Below are positions 1 to 8,466 of a stretch of DNA of 64,000 bases, piece after piece. The stretch lies in the NCBI GenBank assembly GCA_903898755.1, contig CAIUGT010000051.1:1-64000 (forward strand), read 5' to 3'. Position 1 is the first letter of the stretch, and every line of letters begins with the position of its first letter. The stretch is from an uncultured bacterium. GTDB lineage: Bacteria > Planctomycetota > Phycisphaerae > Phycisphaerales > SM1A02. A model generated the notes under the pieces. It was not told the DNA's origin. It did no database searches and worked only from the letters and a program-made list of their open reading frames with translations. A program made the translations under genes and the position numbers.

Positions 1-1748
1 AGTCCTGGATAGCCTTTGCCATCCCAACGCTCATGGTGGTACATAGCCACATCAAAAGCGGCCTTCTCAAATTGACTTTCGCCATCAAAGTGTTTTGCGC
101 CAATGACCGTGTGCCACTGCATCAACCCATATTCAATGTCGGTCAACTTGCCAGGCTTTTTCAAAATTGCGTCAGGTATTCCAACCTTGCCAATGTCGTG
201 CGAAAATGCGGCAAGACGAAGCACGGAAATATTTTGATCGCGCTGGTCAGGCGGCATGCGCATGTTCTCGGCAAGTTTTTTATACAAGTGACAAGCAACA
301 CCCGACACGCGCTGCACATGGGCACCAGTCTCGTGCGGATCATGGACCTCGGCCATACGAACGAGGCGCAGGATCAAGTCCTTGGTGTTGCTGGCGCGTT
401 CCAAAACTTGACCAGCAAGAACCGCGAACCCAACAGCTCTATCCACCAACGGGGTGTTGGTCACGGATGCTTGATCGGGCGGGTTGATGAGTTGCATGAC
501 GCCCAACACCGCTCCATGAGTTCCAAGCAGGGGAATGGAGATCATGCAACGCGTGCGGAAACCAGTCTTTTTGTCCAAAGATGGATTAAATTCAAATGGC
601 GAACCAGCAGGCAAGTGATAGACATCGTCAAGCACGATTTGTTTTTTAGTCAACACGCAGTGTCCCGCGATGCTCTTGGATGAAATAGGAATTCGCGCGT
701 TCACAATACCGCCCTGTGTCTTGCGATCCCTCTTCTCGAGCACGGGGTTGCTCACATACCACAGCACAAGTTGGCCTTGATCCACGATCCAAATCGATCC
801 AGCCTCGCATTTTGAAAATTTGAACGCCGAATCCAAAATTGAATGCAGCAACACATCTACGTCCGTCACCTTGGACAATTGATCCTCAAGCACTTGAATC
901 AACAGATCGTGCTCCTCACGATTCTCCACCTCTTTGCGCAATTGCTCCTTTTGATTCAAGTCTTCCGCAAGTTGGTTCAAATTTTGGCTGACGATGACAA
1001 AATCTTTCGGATACGAAATCGAAAGTCGCTTACTAAAATCACCTTTGGAAATATTTTGAATCGCCCCGTTCAACAATTCCAGTGGGTTGAGCATTCGAAC
1101 CACAATGCCGTCCGCGACCACGCTGCCAAGAATGGTTAAGAACATCCCAAGTCCAAATGCCAGTAAAAATAAATTGAACAACCTGGCTTGCGTATTGGCC
1201 TGATTGAATTCAATCGCAGCCAATCCAATGCACACCCCGCTGTCATTATTGATTTGCGCGTAGCCGTTCATCCAGGAACCTTCCGCATCTTGCCATGAAT
1301 TGACTCCAGATGCGGGTTCTTTCATTTCAAAACGAAATGCTGAATCAGCACTGTGAAAGGGCACGCGCGCCAACGGCGATTGATTGGCAACATCGCGGCT
1401 GGTGACAAGAAAATCAAAGCCACTCGAGGCTGAATTTTCCGTAGGAATCAAAATGCCAGCGCGCGAAATTGGGTTTTGAAACGTCGCGGTGTTCTTGACA
1501 ATTTCCTGGACCATGAGATGCAGTTTTTGATAATCGGCATTGCTTGTGGACGGATTTTTTTCCTGCATCAACCGCTCGATCTGAACAGGATCAATGCTTT
1601 CAGCGAAAACCAGCGCCACGGCTTGAACTTGTTCTTTCTCCCTTTGCAAGACTGCGTTTCTGGCAATGAAATACACCGCTAATGCCACGATGGCGGCTAT
1701 GGCAAAGGCGGTACTCAGCACCACAATTCTAATTCGGGTTCGAAACAC
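1..1748 (-). CDS. HD-GYP domain phosphodiesterase with HAMP and GAF domains (3' part beyond left edge)
   Basis: I translated this by hand; the frame is open from a GTG at 1748 to the window edge, about 582 residues. In order it shows an N-terminal membrane helix, an extracytoplasmic sensor region, a second helix near residue 190, a HAMP-like linker (LNPLELLNGAIQNISKGDF), a GAF domain, and an HD-GYP domain with both hallmark motifs, FSHDIGKVG and HHERWDGKGYPG. HD-GYP proteins hydrolyse cyclic di-GMP or related dinucleotides, so this is probably a membrane-bound receptor that lowers c-di-GMP on an external signal or a small ligand bound by GAF. An in-frame TGA three codons upstream rules out a longer N-terminus; no clear ribosome binding site is seen. 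The signal is unknown. Confidence 0.9.
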   Translation of the reverse strand, partial: MFRTRIRIVVLSTAFAIAAIVALAVYFIARNAVLQREKEQVQAVALVFAESIDPVQIERLMQEKNPSTSNADYQKLHLMVQEIVKNTATFQNPISRAGILIPTENSASSGFDFLVTSRDVANQSPLARVPFHSADSAFRFEMKEPASGVNSWQDAEGSWMNGYAQINNDSGVCIGLAAIEFNQANTQARLFNLFLLAFGLGMFLTILGSVVADGIVVRMLNPLELLNGAIQNISKGDFSKRLSISYPKDFVIVSQNLNQLAEDLNQKEQLRKEVENREEHDLLIQVLEDQLSKVTDVDVLLHSILDSAFKFSKCEAGSIWIVDQGQLVLWYVSNPVLEKRDRKTQGGIVNARIPISSKSIAGHCVLTKKQIVLDDVYHLPAGSPFEFNPSLDKKTGFRTRCMISIPLLGTHGAVLGVMQLINPPDQASVTNTPLVDRAVGFAVLAGQVLERASNTKDLILRLVRMAEVHDPHETGAHVQRVSGVACHLYKKLAENMRMPPDQRDQNISVLRLAAFSHDIGKVGIPDAILKKPGKLTDIEYGLMQWHTVIGAKHFDGESQFEKAAFDVAMYHHERWDGKGYPG

Positions 1749-1899
1749 GCCTGTTCAGTTTATGGTGCTGCACAAATATCACAAGTTCGCATGCCTTTGC
1801 CATACCGGGGCGCAACTTTCAAATGTTGGCAACTCAATTCTGCAAAGTGCGATTTCAGTTCTCACTATTACAATGAGATAAGCAATGCCTTGCGCGTGA
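1749..1899. promoter_or_regulatory. Intergenic region with a possible tRNA-Arg promoter
   Basis: This 151-nt gap separates the leftward HD-GYP gene from the rightward tRNA-Arg gene, so it should hold divergent promoters. A TACAAT hexamer at 1869-1874 lies 26 nt before the tRNA and is a plausible -10 element. No convincing -35 element is seen at the usual distance, so the call is tentative. Confidence 0.3.
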
Positions 1900-1973
1900 G
1901 TCCCGATAGCTCAGCTGGATAGAGCAGCAGCCTTCTAAGCTGCAGGTCGGTGGTTCGAATCCACCTCGGGACG
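1900..1973 (+). tRNA. tRNA-Arg (anticodon TCT)
   Basis: The cloverleaf can be drawn by hand. The acceptor stem GTCCCGA pairs with TCGGGAC, the D stem is GCTC/GAGC, the anticodon stem GCAGC/GCTGC encloses the loop CTTCTAA with anticodon TCT, and the T arm has the TTCGAAT loop on a GGTGG/CCACC stem. The discriminator is G. CCA is not encoded. It reads AGA and AGG arginine codons. Confidence 0.97.
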
Positions 1974-2097
1974 CTTCTTTGGTAAGCCGAATTCAAGTAC
2001 GTCACGCGATTGACGACCTCGCCCACACTTGGACTGAGATTGCAAATTCAAATGAAAGTGAATCCGTCTTAAATTCCAAACACTAAACTTTGCCCGC

Positions 2098-2832
2098 ATG
2101 CCAAACGACTTCATGCTTGTTCTATTCATTCTGCTTGTTGGCGTTATCGCGGCGCTGTACGCCAGTGTTGGCCACGGCGGCGCTTCAGGCTATTTAGCCA
2201 TCATGGCGCTGTTCGGCGTGAGCGCCATGTTCATGCGACCTAGCGCCCTGATTCTCAATATTGCGGTATCCGCGCTGGCCACAATCGCATTTGTCAAAGC
2301 CGGACATTTTCGCTGGCGATTGCTGTGGCCGTTTATTGTCACTTCTATTCCATTCGCTTATTGGGGTGGAACGCTTGCCATTGATGAGACCGCGTTCAAA
2401 ATTTTGGTGGCTACAACGTTGTTGCTTGCGGCGGTGCGACTGTTCATGCCACAAAAATCATTCGCGATCAAACCTCTTGTGACCGTGGACGCTCTGGCCT
2501 GCGGCGCTGCGATTGGATTTCTTTCTGGCCTCGTTGGAGTGGGTGGAGGAATTTTCCTAACCCCCCTGCTTATTTTGTGCGCATGGGCAACACCGCGTGA
2601 AGCCGCGGCGGTATCCGCGCCATTTATATTTTTAAATTCAATCGCAGGTCTTGTCGGATTGATGAGTCAAAGTGTGAGCTTTCCAGATTGGTTGTGGTGG
2701 ACGTGCGCGGCGGCGATTGTTGGTGGTTGGTTCGGCGCCAAATGGAGCGCGGACACGGCATCTCAAACAGGATTGCGCGTCATGCTTGGATTTGTTTTGC
2801 TCATTGCGGCCGTGAAGTTTGTCGCGGTCTAA
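2098..2832 (+). CDS. TSUP (TauE/SafE) family membrane transporter
   Basis: This 244-residue protein is almost entirely hydrophobic, with about eight predicted helices in two repeated halves. It carries the glycine-rich signatures of the TSUP family: ASVGHGGASGYLAI in the first half and SGLVGVGGGIFLTPLLI in the second. TSUP proteins export or import small sulfur-containing or organic anions such as sulfite, sulfoacetate or thiosulfate across the inner membrane. Nothing nearby tells the substrate. It stands alone behind tRNA-Arg and converges on the next gene with an 18-nt gap. The ATG at 2098 has no Shine-Dalgarno sequence. Confidence 0.88.
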   Translation: MPNDFMLVLFILLVGVIAALYASVGHGGASGYLAIMALFGVSAMFMRPSALILNIAVSALATIAFVKAGHFRWRLLWPFIVTSIPFAYWGGTLAIDETAFKILVATTLLLAAVRLFMPQKSFAIKPLVTVDALACGAAIGFLSGLVGVGGGIFLTPLLILCAWATPREAAAVSAPFIFLNSIAGLVGLMSQSVSFPDWLWWTCAAAIVGGWFGAKWSADTASQTGLRVMLGFVLLIAAVKFVAV

Positions 2833-2850
2833 CGCCAAAATGCGCGCCGA

Positions 2851-3984
2851 TTATGGATTCACAACTTTGGCGCCCTGCTGAATCCAAGCTTCAATCAATG
2901 CGATTTGCTCCGCGGTAAGCCGCGCTCCTTTTGGAGGCATGTGTCCCTTGGCGGTCATGGGTTTCTGGATTGCTTTCATGATTGCGCTTGAGGCTGGTTT
3001 GCCCACAAGAATAATTGGGATTTGTTTGCTTTTGACAAGCGGCTCTTTCACGATGAGTTCGGCCACGTGATCAAAAGCCACTCCGCCTTTGGCAACACCT
3101 TTACCGTGGCATTCCCAACAACGCGCTTCAAGAATTGGAAGAATATTTTTGTTGTACTCAAGATCTTTTGGAATTGCGGATGGCGCGGTTGCGGCCGGCG
3201 GCACGGTTGATTTGGATGAATCCGCGGGAGGTGATGGTGGTGGCGACGCGGGCGGCGTGGCTGGTGGGGTTGTCTGAGGCACAGACATTGCAAACGCAAA
3301 ACTCATTCGCAACACATCATGGATAGAAGTATTTGCAATTGGCTTTGGCGCATCTGTTGTGGGTGGCGATGTTGGTGCTGTTGGTGTTACTGGGGTTGTT
3401 TGCGTTGCTGGTGTTGTTGGCGTTGCTGGTGTTGTTGGTGTTGTTGGTAGTTCTGGTGCAATTTCAGCATTTTTCCCGCGGATTGATGCCCAACTGACTG
3501 ACAAGGCTTGTGAGAGCGGGGTCGAGACTTGGCTTTCGCCCCACACCATTTCCCCACCAAAATGAGCGGTAATTCCAATGCCTGCCGCGACAAGAAGCGA
3601 TGCGAGTCTTGAAATTTTCAACAGACTCGGCCAAGAATCGCTGCGTACAAGTGAAGTCATGAACGCCAGCGCAATCAATCCAGCCGAGCTTCCAATTCCA
3701 AACCAGCGGTGCAAAAATAATTCATTGCTTTCGCTGCCGTTACTTTCAGCAAAGAACCAACCGCTTGCGGACACAAACACACTGGCCAACGCCGCAATCC
3801 ATGTGCAATGAAAAGCAAAATCGCCAAAGCCGTCATGCTGCCAAATCCAATTCCACAACATGGCCAATGCCGCAACGATGGCAAGAGCAATTGGAAAATG
3901 CACTATGAGCGGATGAATAGCTCCAAGAACGTGAAGCCATGCATCAAGAAGCGAAGGAGAAACCACTGCATCTGAATCGATCAT
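2851..3984 (-). CDS. DUF2231-like membrane domain fused to Planctomycete-type cytochrome c
   Basis: The protein has 377 residues. The N-terminal half has about four membrane helices and begins with a DUF2231-like motif (HPLIVHFPIALAIVAAL). A linker of about 110 residues is rich in Pro, Thr and Ala, with many TTPATP-like repeats. The last 110 residues form a c-type haem domain: NILPILEARCWECHGKG gives the CxxCH site, and a Met in GHMPPKGARL may be the sixth ligand. This resembles PSCyt1, common in Planctomycetes. It probably acts in electron transfer outside the cytoplasmic membrane. The partner is unknown. The linker DNA is a degenerate short repeat (3360-3460). The gene is alone on its strand. 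Confidence 0.85.
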   Translation of the reverse strand: MIDSDAVVSPSLLDAWLHVLGAIHPLIVHFPIALAIVAALAMLWNWIWQHDGFGDFAFHCTWIAALASVFVSASGWFFAESNGSESNELFLHRWFGIGSSAGLIALAFMTSLVRSDSWPSLLKISRLASLLVAAGIGITAHFGGEMVWGESQVSTPLSQALSVSWASIRGKNAEIAPELPTTPTTPATPTTPATQTTPVTPTAPTSPPTTDAPKPIANTSIHDVLRMSFAFAMSVPQTTPPATPPASPPPSPPADSSKSTVPPAATAPSAIPKDLEYNKNILPILEARCWECHGKGVAKGGVAFDHVAELIVKEPLVKSKQIPIILVGKPASSAIMKAIQKPMTAKGHMPPKGARLTAEQIALIEAWIQQGAKVVNP

Positions 3985-4338
3985 GCATTGATGTTATGAA
4001 GAAATTGATATTTTGAATTTCACGCAATTTAAGCCTGTAGAAAAATCAAATAAGCTCAAATTGAAGTGACGAATTCGCAAAAAAAGAAAAGGCGTGAGTC
4101 GCTTAAGTTTTCTTAAGCGCCCACGCCCTTTTTTGCGATTTAAACCCCAACAAAAAACCTTGGGGGTCTTTTCACCCATCCAACGCACTCGACCCGGATT
4201 AACAGCGCACACGCCGCTTTAACATTCAATAATTCGTTAAGAAAGTTTGGGAACACTCTTACATCCGTATTGTGAATGAATTTGATGCATTGTCAATCAA
4301 ATTATTAAATATAAATGAGTTAAACTCTGCGTTCATTC
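3985..4338. promoter_or_regulatory. Divergent intergenic region with hairpins, possible leader or small RNA
   Basis: This 354-nt gap lies between the starts of two divergent genes. It contains two hairpins (4091-4127 and about 4144-4166), each followed by a T-run on the plus strand; the first also has a T-run on the minus strand. The 110 nt before dinB are AT-rich. A TTGACA is found on the minus strand at about 4290-4295, and its plus-strand complement TTGTCA could serve dinB. The only minus-strand reading frame here (72 codons) crosses the hairpin and looks like no protein, so I do not call it. Confidence 0.4.
4091..4133. terminator. Strong bidirectional rho-independent terminator-like hairpin
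   Basis: GGCGTG at 4091 pairs with CACGCC ending at 4127, and the inner arms CGCTTAAG and CTTAAGCG also pair, around a short T-rich loop. On the plus strand the stem is followed by CTTTTTTG; on the minus strand it is followed by TTTTCTTTTTTT. This is an excellent intrinsic terminator in both directions, but no annotated gene ends here. Confidence 0.75.
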
Positions 4339-5589
4339 ATGCCAAAGTCCGAGAATATAGAACCTATGTGGCACAAATGCGTCCTACACGCCGATATGGA
4401 CGCTTTTTTTGCCAGCGTGGAGCAACTTGATAATCCAACTTTGAAAGGCGTACCTGTTTTAGTGGGTGGTGATGGCGGTCGCGGAGTGGTTGCCGCAGCA
4501 AGCTATGAGGCGCGCAAGTTTGGCTGTCACAGCGCAATGCCCATGGCTGTGGCGTTGGCCAAATGCCCGCATGCCGCAGTTCGTGCGCCGCGTTTTGATC
4601 GGTACAGCGAAATCAGCCAGCAATTTATAAATATTTTACGCGACCAATCACCACTTGTTGAACCCATCAGTGTGGATGAGGCATTTGTGGATGTCTCTGG
4701 TTCGCAATTGCTTTTAGGCAGCGGTCCAACAATTGCAAGAGCCCTACGCGCGCGCGTGTATGAAGAATTAAAATTAACCGTGAGCGTTGGCGTGGCCACA
4801 TCAAAATTTGTGGCCAAGATTGCCAGCGACTTACGCAAGCCAAATGGCTTTACCATTATTTCATCCGAGCAAACACGAGATACGTTGGCGCCGCTCGCAA
4901 TTTCTAAAATGTGGGGCGTCGGTCCAAAGACGCTCCCAAAGTTCACTAACGCAGGCATTCACACATTTGGTGATTTGCAAAAATTAAGCGAGGAGCAGGC
5001 GCGGGCGCAACTTGGTGAATCTGGCGCGCAGTGGCGGCAGCTTGCGCTGGGCATTGATGAGCGCGAAGTGATCAATGAACACGACGCCAAAAGCGTTGGA
5101 CAAGAGGAGACTTTCGAAAGCAATGTTGGCGACATGGCCGTTCTACGCGCCGTTCTGCAAGAGCAATGCGATCGTGTTTCGCTGCGATTGCGAGCCTACG
5201 ATGGGCTTGCGAAATGCGTCACTCTGAAAGTGCGATTGGCCAATTTTGACACATTTTCACGGCAAAAAAAGCTGAATCCATTCACCGATTCAACCAAGAC
5301 CATTTGGCAAACGGCGGATGCGTTGCTTGCCGCGTGGCGTCGTGAAAGCGCCCTCCCACTGCGTTTAATTGGCGTCAGCGTGGAGCGCATAGATCGAGCG
5401 CTTGCCGAAGTGCAGCCTGAACTATTTCCAGACCCGGCAGCGGAAGTTCAACGCAAACTTGATTCCATCACCGACGCGGTGGCGCGCAAGTACGGCCCCG
5501 AAGCCCTGCATCGTGGAGCATCGCGCGCAGGCAGCCGCCGCAATAAGCGCGATGCAACCAATGATGGACCTCGCCCCGAAGCAGGCTGA
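4339..5589 (+). CDS. dinB: DNA polymerase IV (Y-family translesion polymerase)
   Basis: The 416-residue protein shows the Y-family palm motifs LHADMDAFFASVEQ near the N-terminus and SVDEAFVDVSG near residue 115, giving the metal-binding carboxylates. A helix-hairpin-helix region follows (MWGVGPKTLPKFTNAGI), then the little finger. Near the C-terminus QPELF fits the consensus of a sliding-clamp binding peptide. DinB copies damaged templates with low fidelity. A second ATG (residue 10, MWHKCVLHADMD) is an equally good start. The gene stands alone, preceded by an AT-rich region. No LexA box was recognised. Confidence 0.95.
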   Translation: MPKSENIEPMWHKCVLHADMDAFFASVEQLDNPTLKGVPVLVGGDGGRGVVAAASYEARKFGCHSAMPMAVALAKCPHAAVRAPRFDRYSEISQQFINILRDQSPLVEPISVDEAFVDVSGSQLLLGSGPTIARALRARVYEELKLTVSVGVATSKFVAKIASDLRKPNGFTIISSEQTRDTLAPLAISKMWGVGPKTLPKFTNAGIHTFGDLQKLSEEQARAQLGESGAQWRQLALGIDEREVINEHDAKSVGQEETFESNVGDMAVLRAVLQEQCDRVSLRLRAYDGLAKCVTLKVRLANFDTFSRQKKLNPFTDSTKTIWQTADALLAAWRRESALPLRLIGVSVERIDRALAEVQPELFPDPAAEVQRKLDSITDAVARKYGPEALHRGASRAGSRRNKRDATNDGPRPEAG

Positions 5590-5649
5590 ACGTTTCAATC
5601 TGCAAGTTGTGTCGCACACGGTTGCGCGACTCAAAGCGAATTGAATATT

Positions 5650-6390
5650 TCAATCTGGAAGCGGCGAATAGCACAAATCGCCCCAATCATCCGTGTACCC
5701 ATGCTCCATGAGAATTTGCATGAAGCAAGCGACCAAATGTTCAAGAAGCGAACTGGCGCGGCGCACTGCTACTCGATTTAAACGGCTGTTGTAGGTGCTT
5801 CCACCATGCACAAGTTGATTGCGCACAAACAGGACTCGCTCAAGAACCGCCTCAAGCCAGGGCTCAAATTGCGCGTGCTCCAAAATATCCTCCATTGTGG
5901 ACTTGGTTGAAAAAGTCTTGCCACTTCCATCACGTGATTTGGAATTTTTAGATTGCTCGCGCGATTTGAACTGTTTGGCCAAATACGCGTCTTCAAACAA
6001 CGAGCGCGCCGCGCGATCATTTGTTTCCAACACCATTTGCATCAGGCCATCTTGGTCATGATCCAGAATTTGTCGTATGAACAAGCGCATCGCAGCGGCG
6101 TCCGATTCCGGCGCGTTCGTTTTTTTGTTCCACTGGCTTGTGAGCGCGGTGAACGCAATCCACTGCGCGATCAATTTCGCGTCCAGGTCCTCGCGAACAT
6201 CGCAACGTTCTGAAAATTCCAGCCACGTCAACGCGCGATGAATACGAACGCGCACCTCTTCGTACAGATGCGCCTTGGAATACGCGTCTCGGCGCGGCTT
6301 CCATAACTTGCGCAATGTGGTCATATTCAGCGGCGCGCCACCCCACGCGTCCACGGGTTTTGGTCTACCTGATTTGTTGCTTGTTGGCAT
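5650..6390 (-). CDS. HEPN domain protein (Apea-like)
   Basis: This 246-residue soluble protein ends in a helical region with VRNQLVHGGSTYNSRLNR, which fits the HEPN Rx4H motif (R-N-Q-L-V-H) as seen in Apea-like HEPN proteins. Many HEPN domains with this motif are metal-independent RNases used in toxin-antitoxin or defence systems; others are only binding modules. No nucleotidyltransferase or antitoxin partner is adjacent. A basic, Ser/Lys-rich segment lies just before the HEPN part. The first possible start is a TTG at 6396; the ATG at 6390 is preferred. The gene converges on dinB. Confidence 0.65.
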   Translation of the reverse strand: MPTSNKSGRPKPVDAWGGAPLNMTTLRKLWKPRRDAYSKAHLYEEVRVRIHRALTWLEFSERCDVREDLDAKLIAQWIAFTALTSQWNKKTNAPESDAAAMRLFIRQILDHDQDGLMQMVLETNDRAARSLFEDAYLAKQFKSREQSKNSKSRDGSGKTFSTKSTMEDILEHAQFEPWLEAVLERVLFVRNQLVHGGSTYNSRLNRVAVRRASSLLEHLVACFMQILMEHGYTDDWGDLCYSPLPD

Positions 6391-6407
6391 GCACAAAGCC
6401 TATCGGA

Positions 6408-6854
6408 TCATCTTGTGGCTTGACCCAGCCTTAAACCGAGCGCTCCCATAATCATTCCAAGAATGAGCGAAAGCCCCAGATTCAGAGCGAATTGACGGAA
6501 GTCCCCGCGCGCGAACTGCTCGCACAATTCTTGCGCCAATGAACTGAATGTGCTTAAGCCGCCCATGCACCCAGAGACAAAAAATAAATTGAACAACGGA
6601 TTTTTTTTGAGAAACGGATCAACCACATCCACAAAGCGTTCACGGGAAAGGATTAAATATTTGCGACCAACCCATGCGGCGAAAAAGGTGGCGATCAGGT
6701 TCACGACAAGAACAGCGACCCAGGGATCGGCCCGAATGATTGGACACACTTGCCCTGCGCCATAGCGAAGCATTGTTCCCATGGTGCCGCCGCCAAAAAC
6801 CACCGCAAGCATGAGCCAGATCGAAGGCAGCGCGGGTGGTGATTTGGACTTCAT
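6408..6854 (-). CDS. crcB: CrcB/Fluc fluoride channel subunit (second of a pair)
   Basis: The 148-residue protein has four predicted membrane helices and the CrcB motifs GGTMGTMLRYGAG and GCMGGLSTFSSLAQE, the latter holding the conserved Gly and Phe region of the pore. Fluc proteins form dual-topology dimers that export F-. Its ATG at 6854 overlaps the stop of the upstream crcB as ATGA, so the two are translationally coupled. Paired genes often encode the two halves of an antiparallel heterodimer. A longer start at 6878 exists but the overlap favours 6854. Confidence 0.9.
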   Translation of the reverse strand: MKSKSPPALPSIWLMLAVVFGGGTMGTMLRYGAGQVCPIIRADPWVAVLVVNLIATFFAAWVGRKYLILSRERFVDVVDPFLKKNPLFNLFFVSGCMGGLSTFSSLAQELCEQFARGDFRQFALNLGLSLILGMIMGALGLRLGQATR

Positions 6855-7234
6855 GAGCTCAACCTCTGACCAAGCCATGCCAACGCCATGCCACCAATAA
6901 TGCTGACACCAATGAAGAACGCGACGCCGCGCGCGCGCTTATTGAGCAAACCTTCCGTTGATTCAATCATGAATGCGCTGAAGGTGGTGAAGCCACCAAG
7001 AAATCCAGTCAGCATCACATCGGCGATGAGTTGGGAATACGTTCCATGCATTTTCAGCATAAAACCGCTGAGATATCCAATTGCAAGCGAGCCGAGCAAA
7101 TTAATGCACAGCAATATTTTCCACTGGGGCCAAAGACGTCCGCGATCCAGTAAAAAATAAATGAAGAAGCGTGTCGCTGCGCCCAATCCTCCGCCAAATC
7201 CAATGATCAAGCTGGTGATAAACGGCGATAGCAT
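6851..7234 (-). CDS. crcB: CrcB/Fluc fluoride channel subunit (first of a pair)
   Basis: The 127-residue protein has four membrane helices with GFGGGLGAATRFFIYF and GFLGGFTTFSAFMIE, matching the CrcB family. It probably pairs with the following crcB product as a fluoride-export heterodimer. The frame extends to a TTG at 7255, but the ATG at 7234 gives the usual family length. Only 25 nt separate this ATG from the divergent chrA start, so at least one promoter must lie inside the neighbouring gene. I saw no fluoride riboswitch consensus upstream. Confidence 0.9.
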   Translation of the reverse strand: MLSPFITSLIIGFGGGLGAATRFFIYFLLDRGRLWPQWKILLCINLLGSLAIGYLSGFMLKMHGTYSQLIADVMLTGFLGGFTTFSAFMIESTEGLLNKRARGVAFFIGVSIIGGMALAWLGQRLSS

Positions 7235-7259
7235 TTGAAGCGGCGAGTCTACCAATCAC

Positions 7260-8444
7260 ATGAATCTCAAACGAATTGTTGAAATATTTTTAGTCTTTCT
7301 GCGACTTGGATGTTTTTCGTTTGGCGGACCAGTGGCGCACCTTGGATATTTCCAAGAGGCTTTTGTCACGCGTCGCAAATGGATCACGCAATCTCGATTC
7401 GCGGATCTTGTTGCTCTTTCACATTTTTTACCTGGCCCTTCAAGCAGCCAGGTTGGATATGCAATTGGAGTTGAGCGCGCGGGAATTGTGGGCGGACTCT
7501 TGGCATGGTTTGGATTCACCTTGCCCAGTGCATTGATGATGTACGCGGCAGCCATAACCGTGCTGTATCCCGGCGAGCTTTCCAACGCAGGGTGGTTGCA
7601 AGGACTCAAGGCGGCCGCGGTGGCCGTGGTGGCATTGGCGGCAATACAAATGTTTGTCGCACTTGCGCCTGATCGACGGCGAAAAATACTGGTATTGGCC
7701 ACAGGATTGCTCAGCTATGTATTGCGCGACACCATGGGGCAAACGTGGTCATTCATGCTGGGCGCAGTGTTTGGCTTGTTCGGATTGCGGAGTAATGAAA
7801 CAGTGGAAGCCTCGCCACCACAAACCTCTCGCATCATTTCAAAGCGCATAGCGATCGTTGCGCTCGCGCTATTCGCCGCGAATTTACTAGTGACATGGAC
7901 TCCATGGAAACTCTTTGCGCAAACCGGTTCACTGGTTTTTGGAGGCGGGCATGTGGTGCTGCCACTTTTAGAAAAACGCTTTGTGTCAGGCGGCCTCATT
8001 GATGAAAATACTTTTCTGGCTGGCTACGGAGTGGCGCAAGCCATTCCAGGGCCGCTGTTTACTTTCGCCGCATTTCTTGGCGCCACATGCGACATGCATG
8101 TCTCGCCAGCTTTGGGGGCGCTTGTGGCAACGGCGGCAATTTTTATTCCGGGCTTGCTGCTCATGACCGCGGCGATTCCATTTTGGGACATGCTGAAACA
8201 CCGTGCATGGGCGCGCGGCATGTTGTCGGGCGTGAACGCCGCTGTGGTTGGCTTGTTGTTCGCCGCGTTGATTGGTTCCATCGCGCCCGCGTTGGTGATT
8301 CGAGCCTATGGCTCCATTTTAATCGCGCCAACAACAGTCATGATCTTGATCTATCTCGTGGCGTTCTCTATGTTGCGCCGCAAAACCATTCCCGTTCCTG
8401 CCATCGTGTTTTTATGCGCGCTGACTGGCTGGATATTGCTGTAA
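7260..8444 (+). CDS. chrA: ChrA-family chromate/anion transporter (two-domain)
   Basis: The 394-residue protein carries two homologous halves of about 190 residues, each with around six helices. The N-terminal half has the ChrA signature FSFGGPVAHLGYFQ and ALSHFLPGPSSSQVGYAIG; the second half repeats it as VFGGGHVVLPLLEKRF and GVAQAIPGPLFTFAAFLG. ChrA proteins export chromate by proton antiport, though many homologues may handle other anions. It diverges from the crcB pair; fluoride and chromate genes together suggest an ion-toxicity block with the CDF gene that follows. The ATG at 7260 has no clear ribosome binding site. Confidence 0.92.
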   Translation: MNLKRIVEIFLVFLRLGCFSFGGPVAHLGYFQEAFVTRRKWITQSRFADLVALSHFLPGPSSSQVGYAIGVERAGIVGGLLAWFGFTLPSALMMYAAAITVLYPGELSNAGWLQGLKAAAVAVVALAAIQMFVALAPDRRRKILVLATGLLSYVLRDTMGQTWSFMLGAVFGLFGLRSNETVEASPPQTSRIISKRIAIVALALFAANLLVTWTPWKLFAQTGSLVFGGGHVVLPLLEKRFVSGGLIDENTFLAGYGVAQAIPGPLFTFAAFLGATCDMHVSPALGALVATAAIFIPGLLLMTAAIPFWDMLKHRAWARGMLSGVNAAVVGLLFAALIGSIAPALVIRAYGSILIAPTTVMILIYLVAFSMLRRKTIPVPAIVFLCALTGWILL

Positions 8445-8466
8445 AAAGGCTTCAAACAGTTGATTT

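Noticed and set aside
33-683. Long plus-strand frames in the first 2 kb
   Set aside because: They are antisense to the HD-GYP gene, which has a full set of domain motifs; the plus-strand translations resemble nothing.
3360-3460. Repeated GTTG-rich short units that look like a CRISPR or satellite array
   Set aside because: They are in frame inside the cytochrome gene and code for a Pro/Thr/Ala linker; units are short and unequal with no spacers.
3994-4212. 72-codon minus-strand frame in the divergent gap
   Set aside because: It runs through a strong terminator hairpin and has no recognisable features.
7235-7300. A possible fluoride riboswitch before crcB
   Set aside because: The gap is too short and I could not find the conserved core of that RNA.
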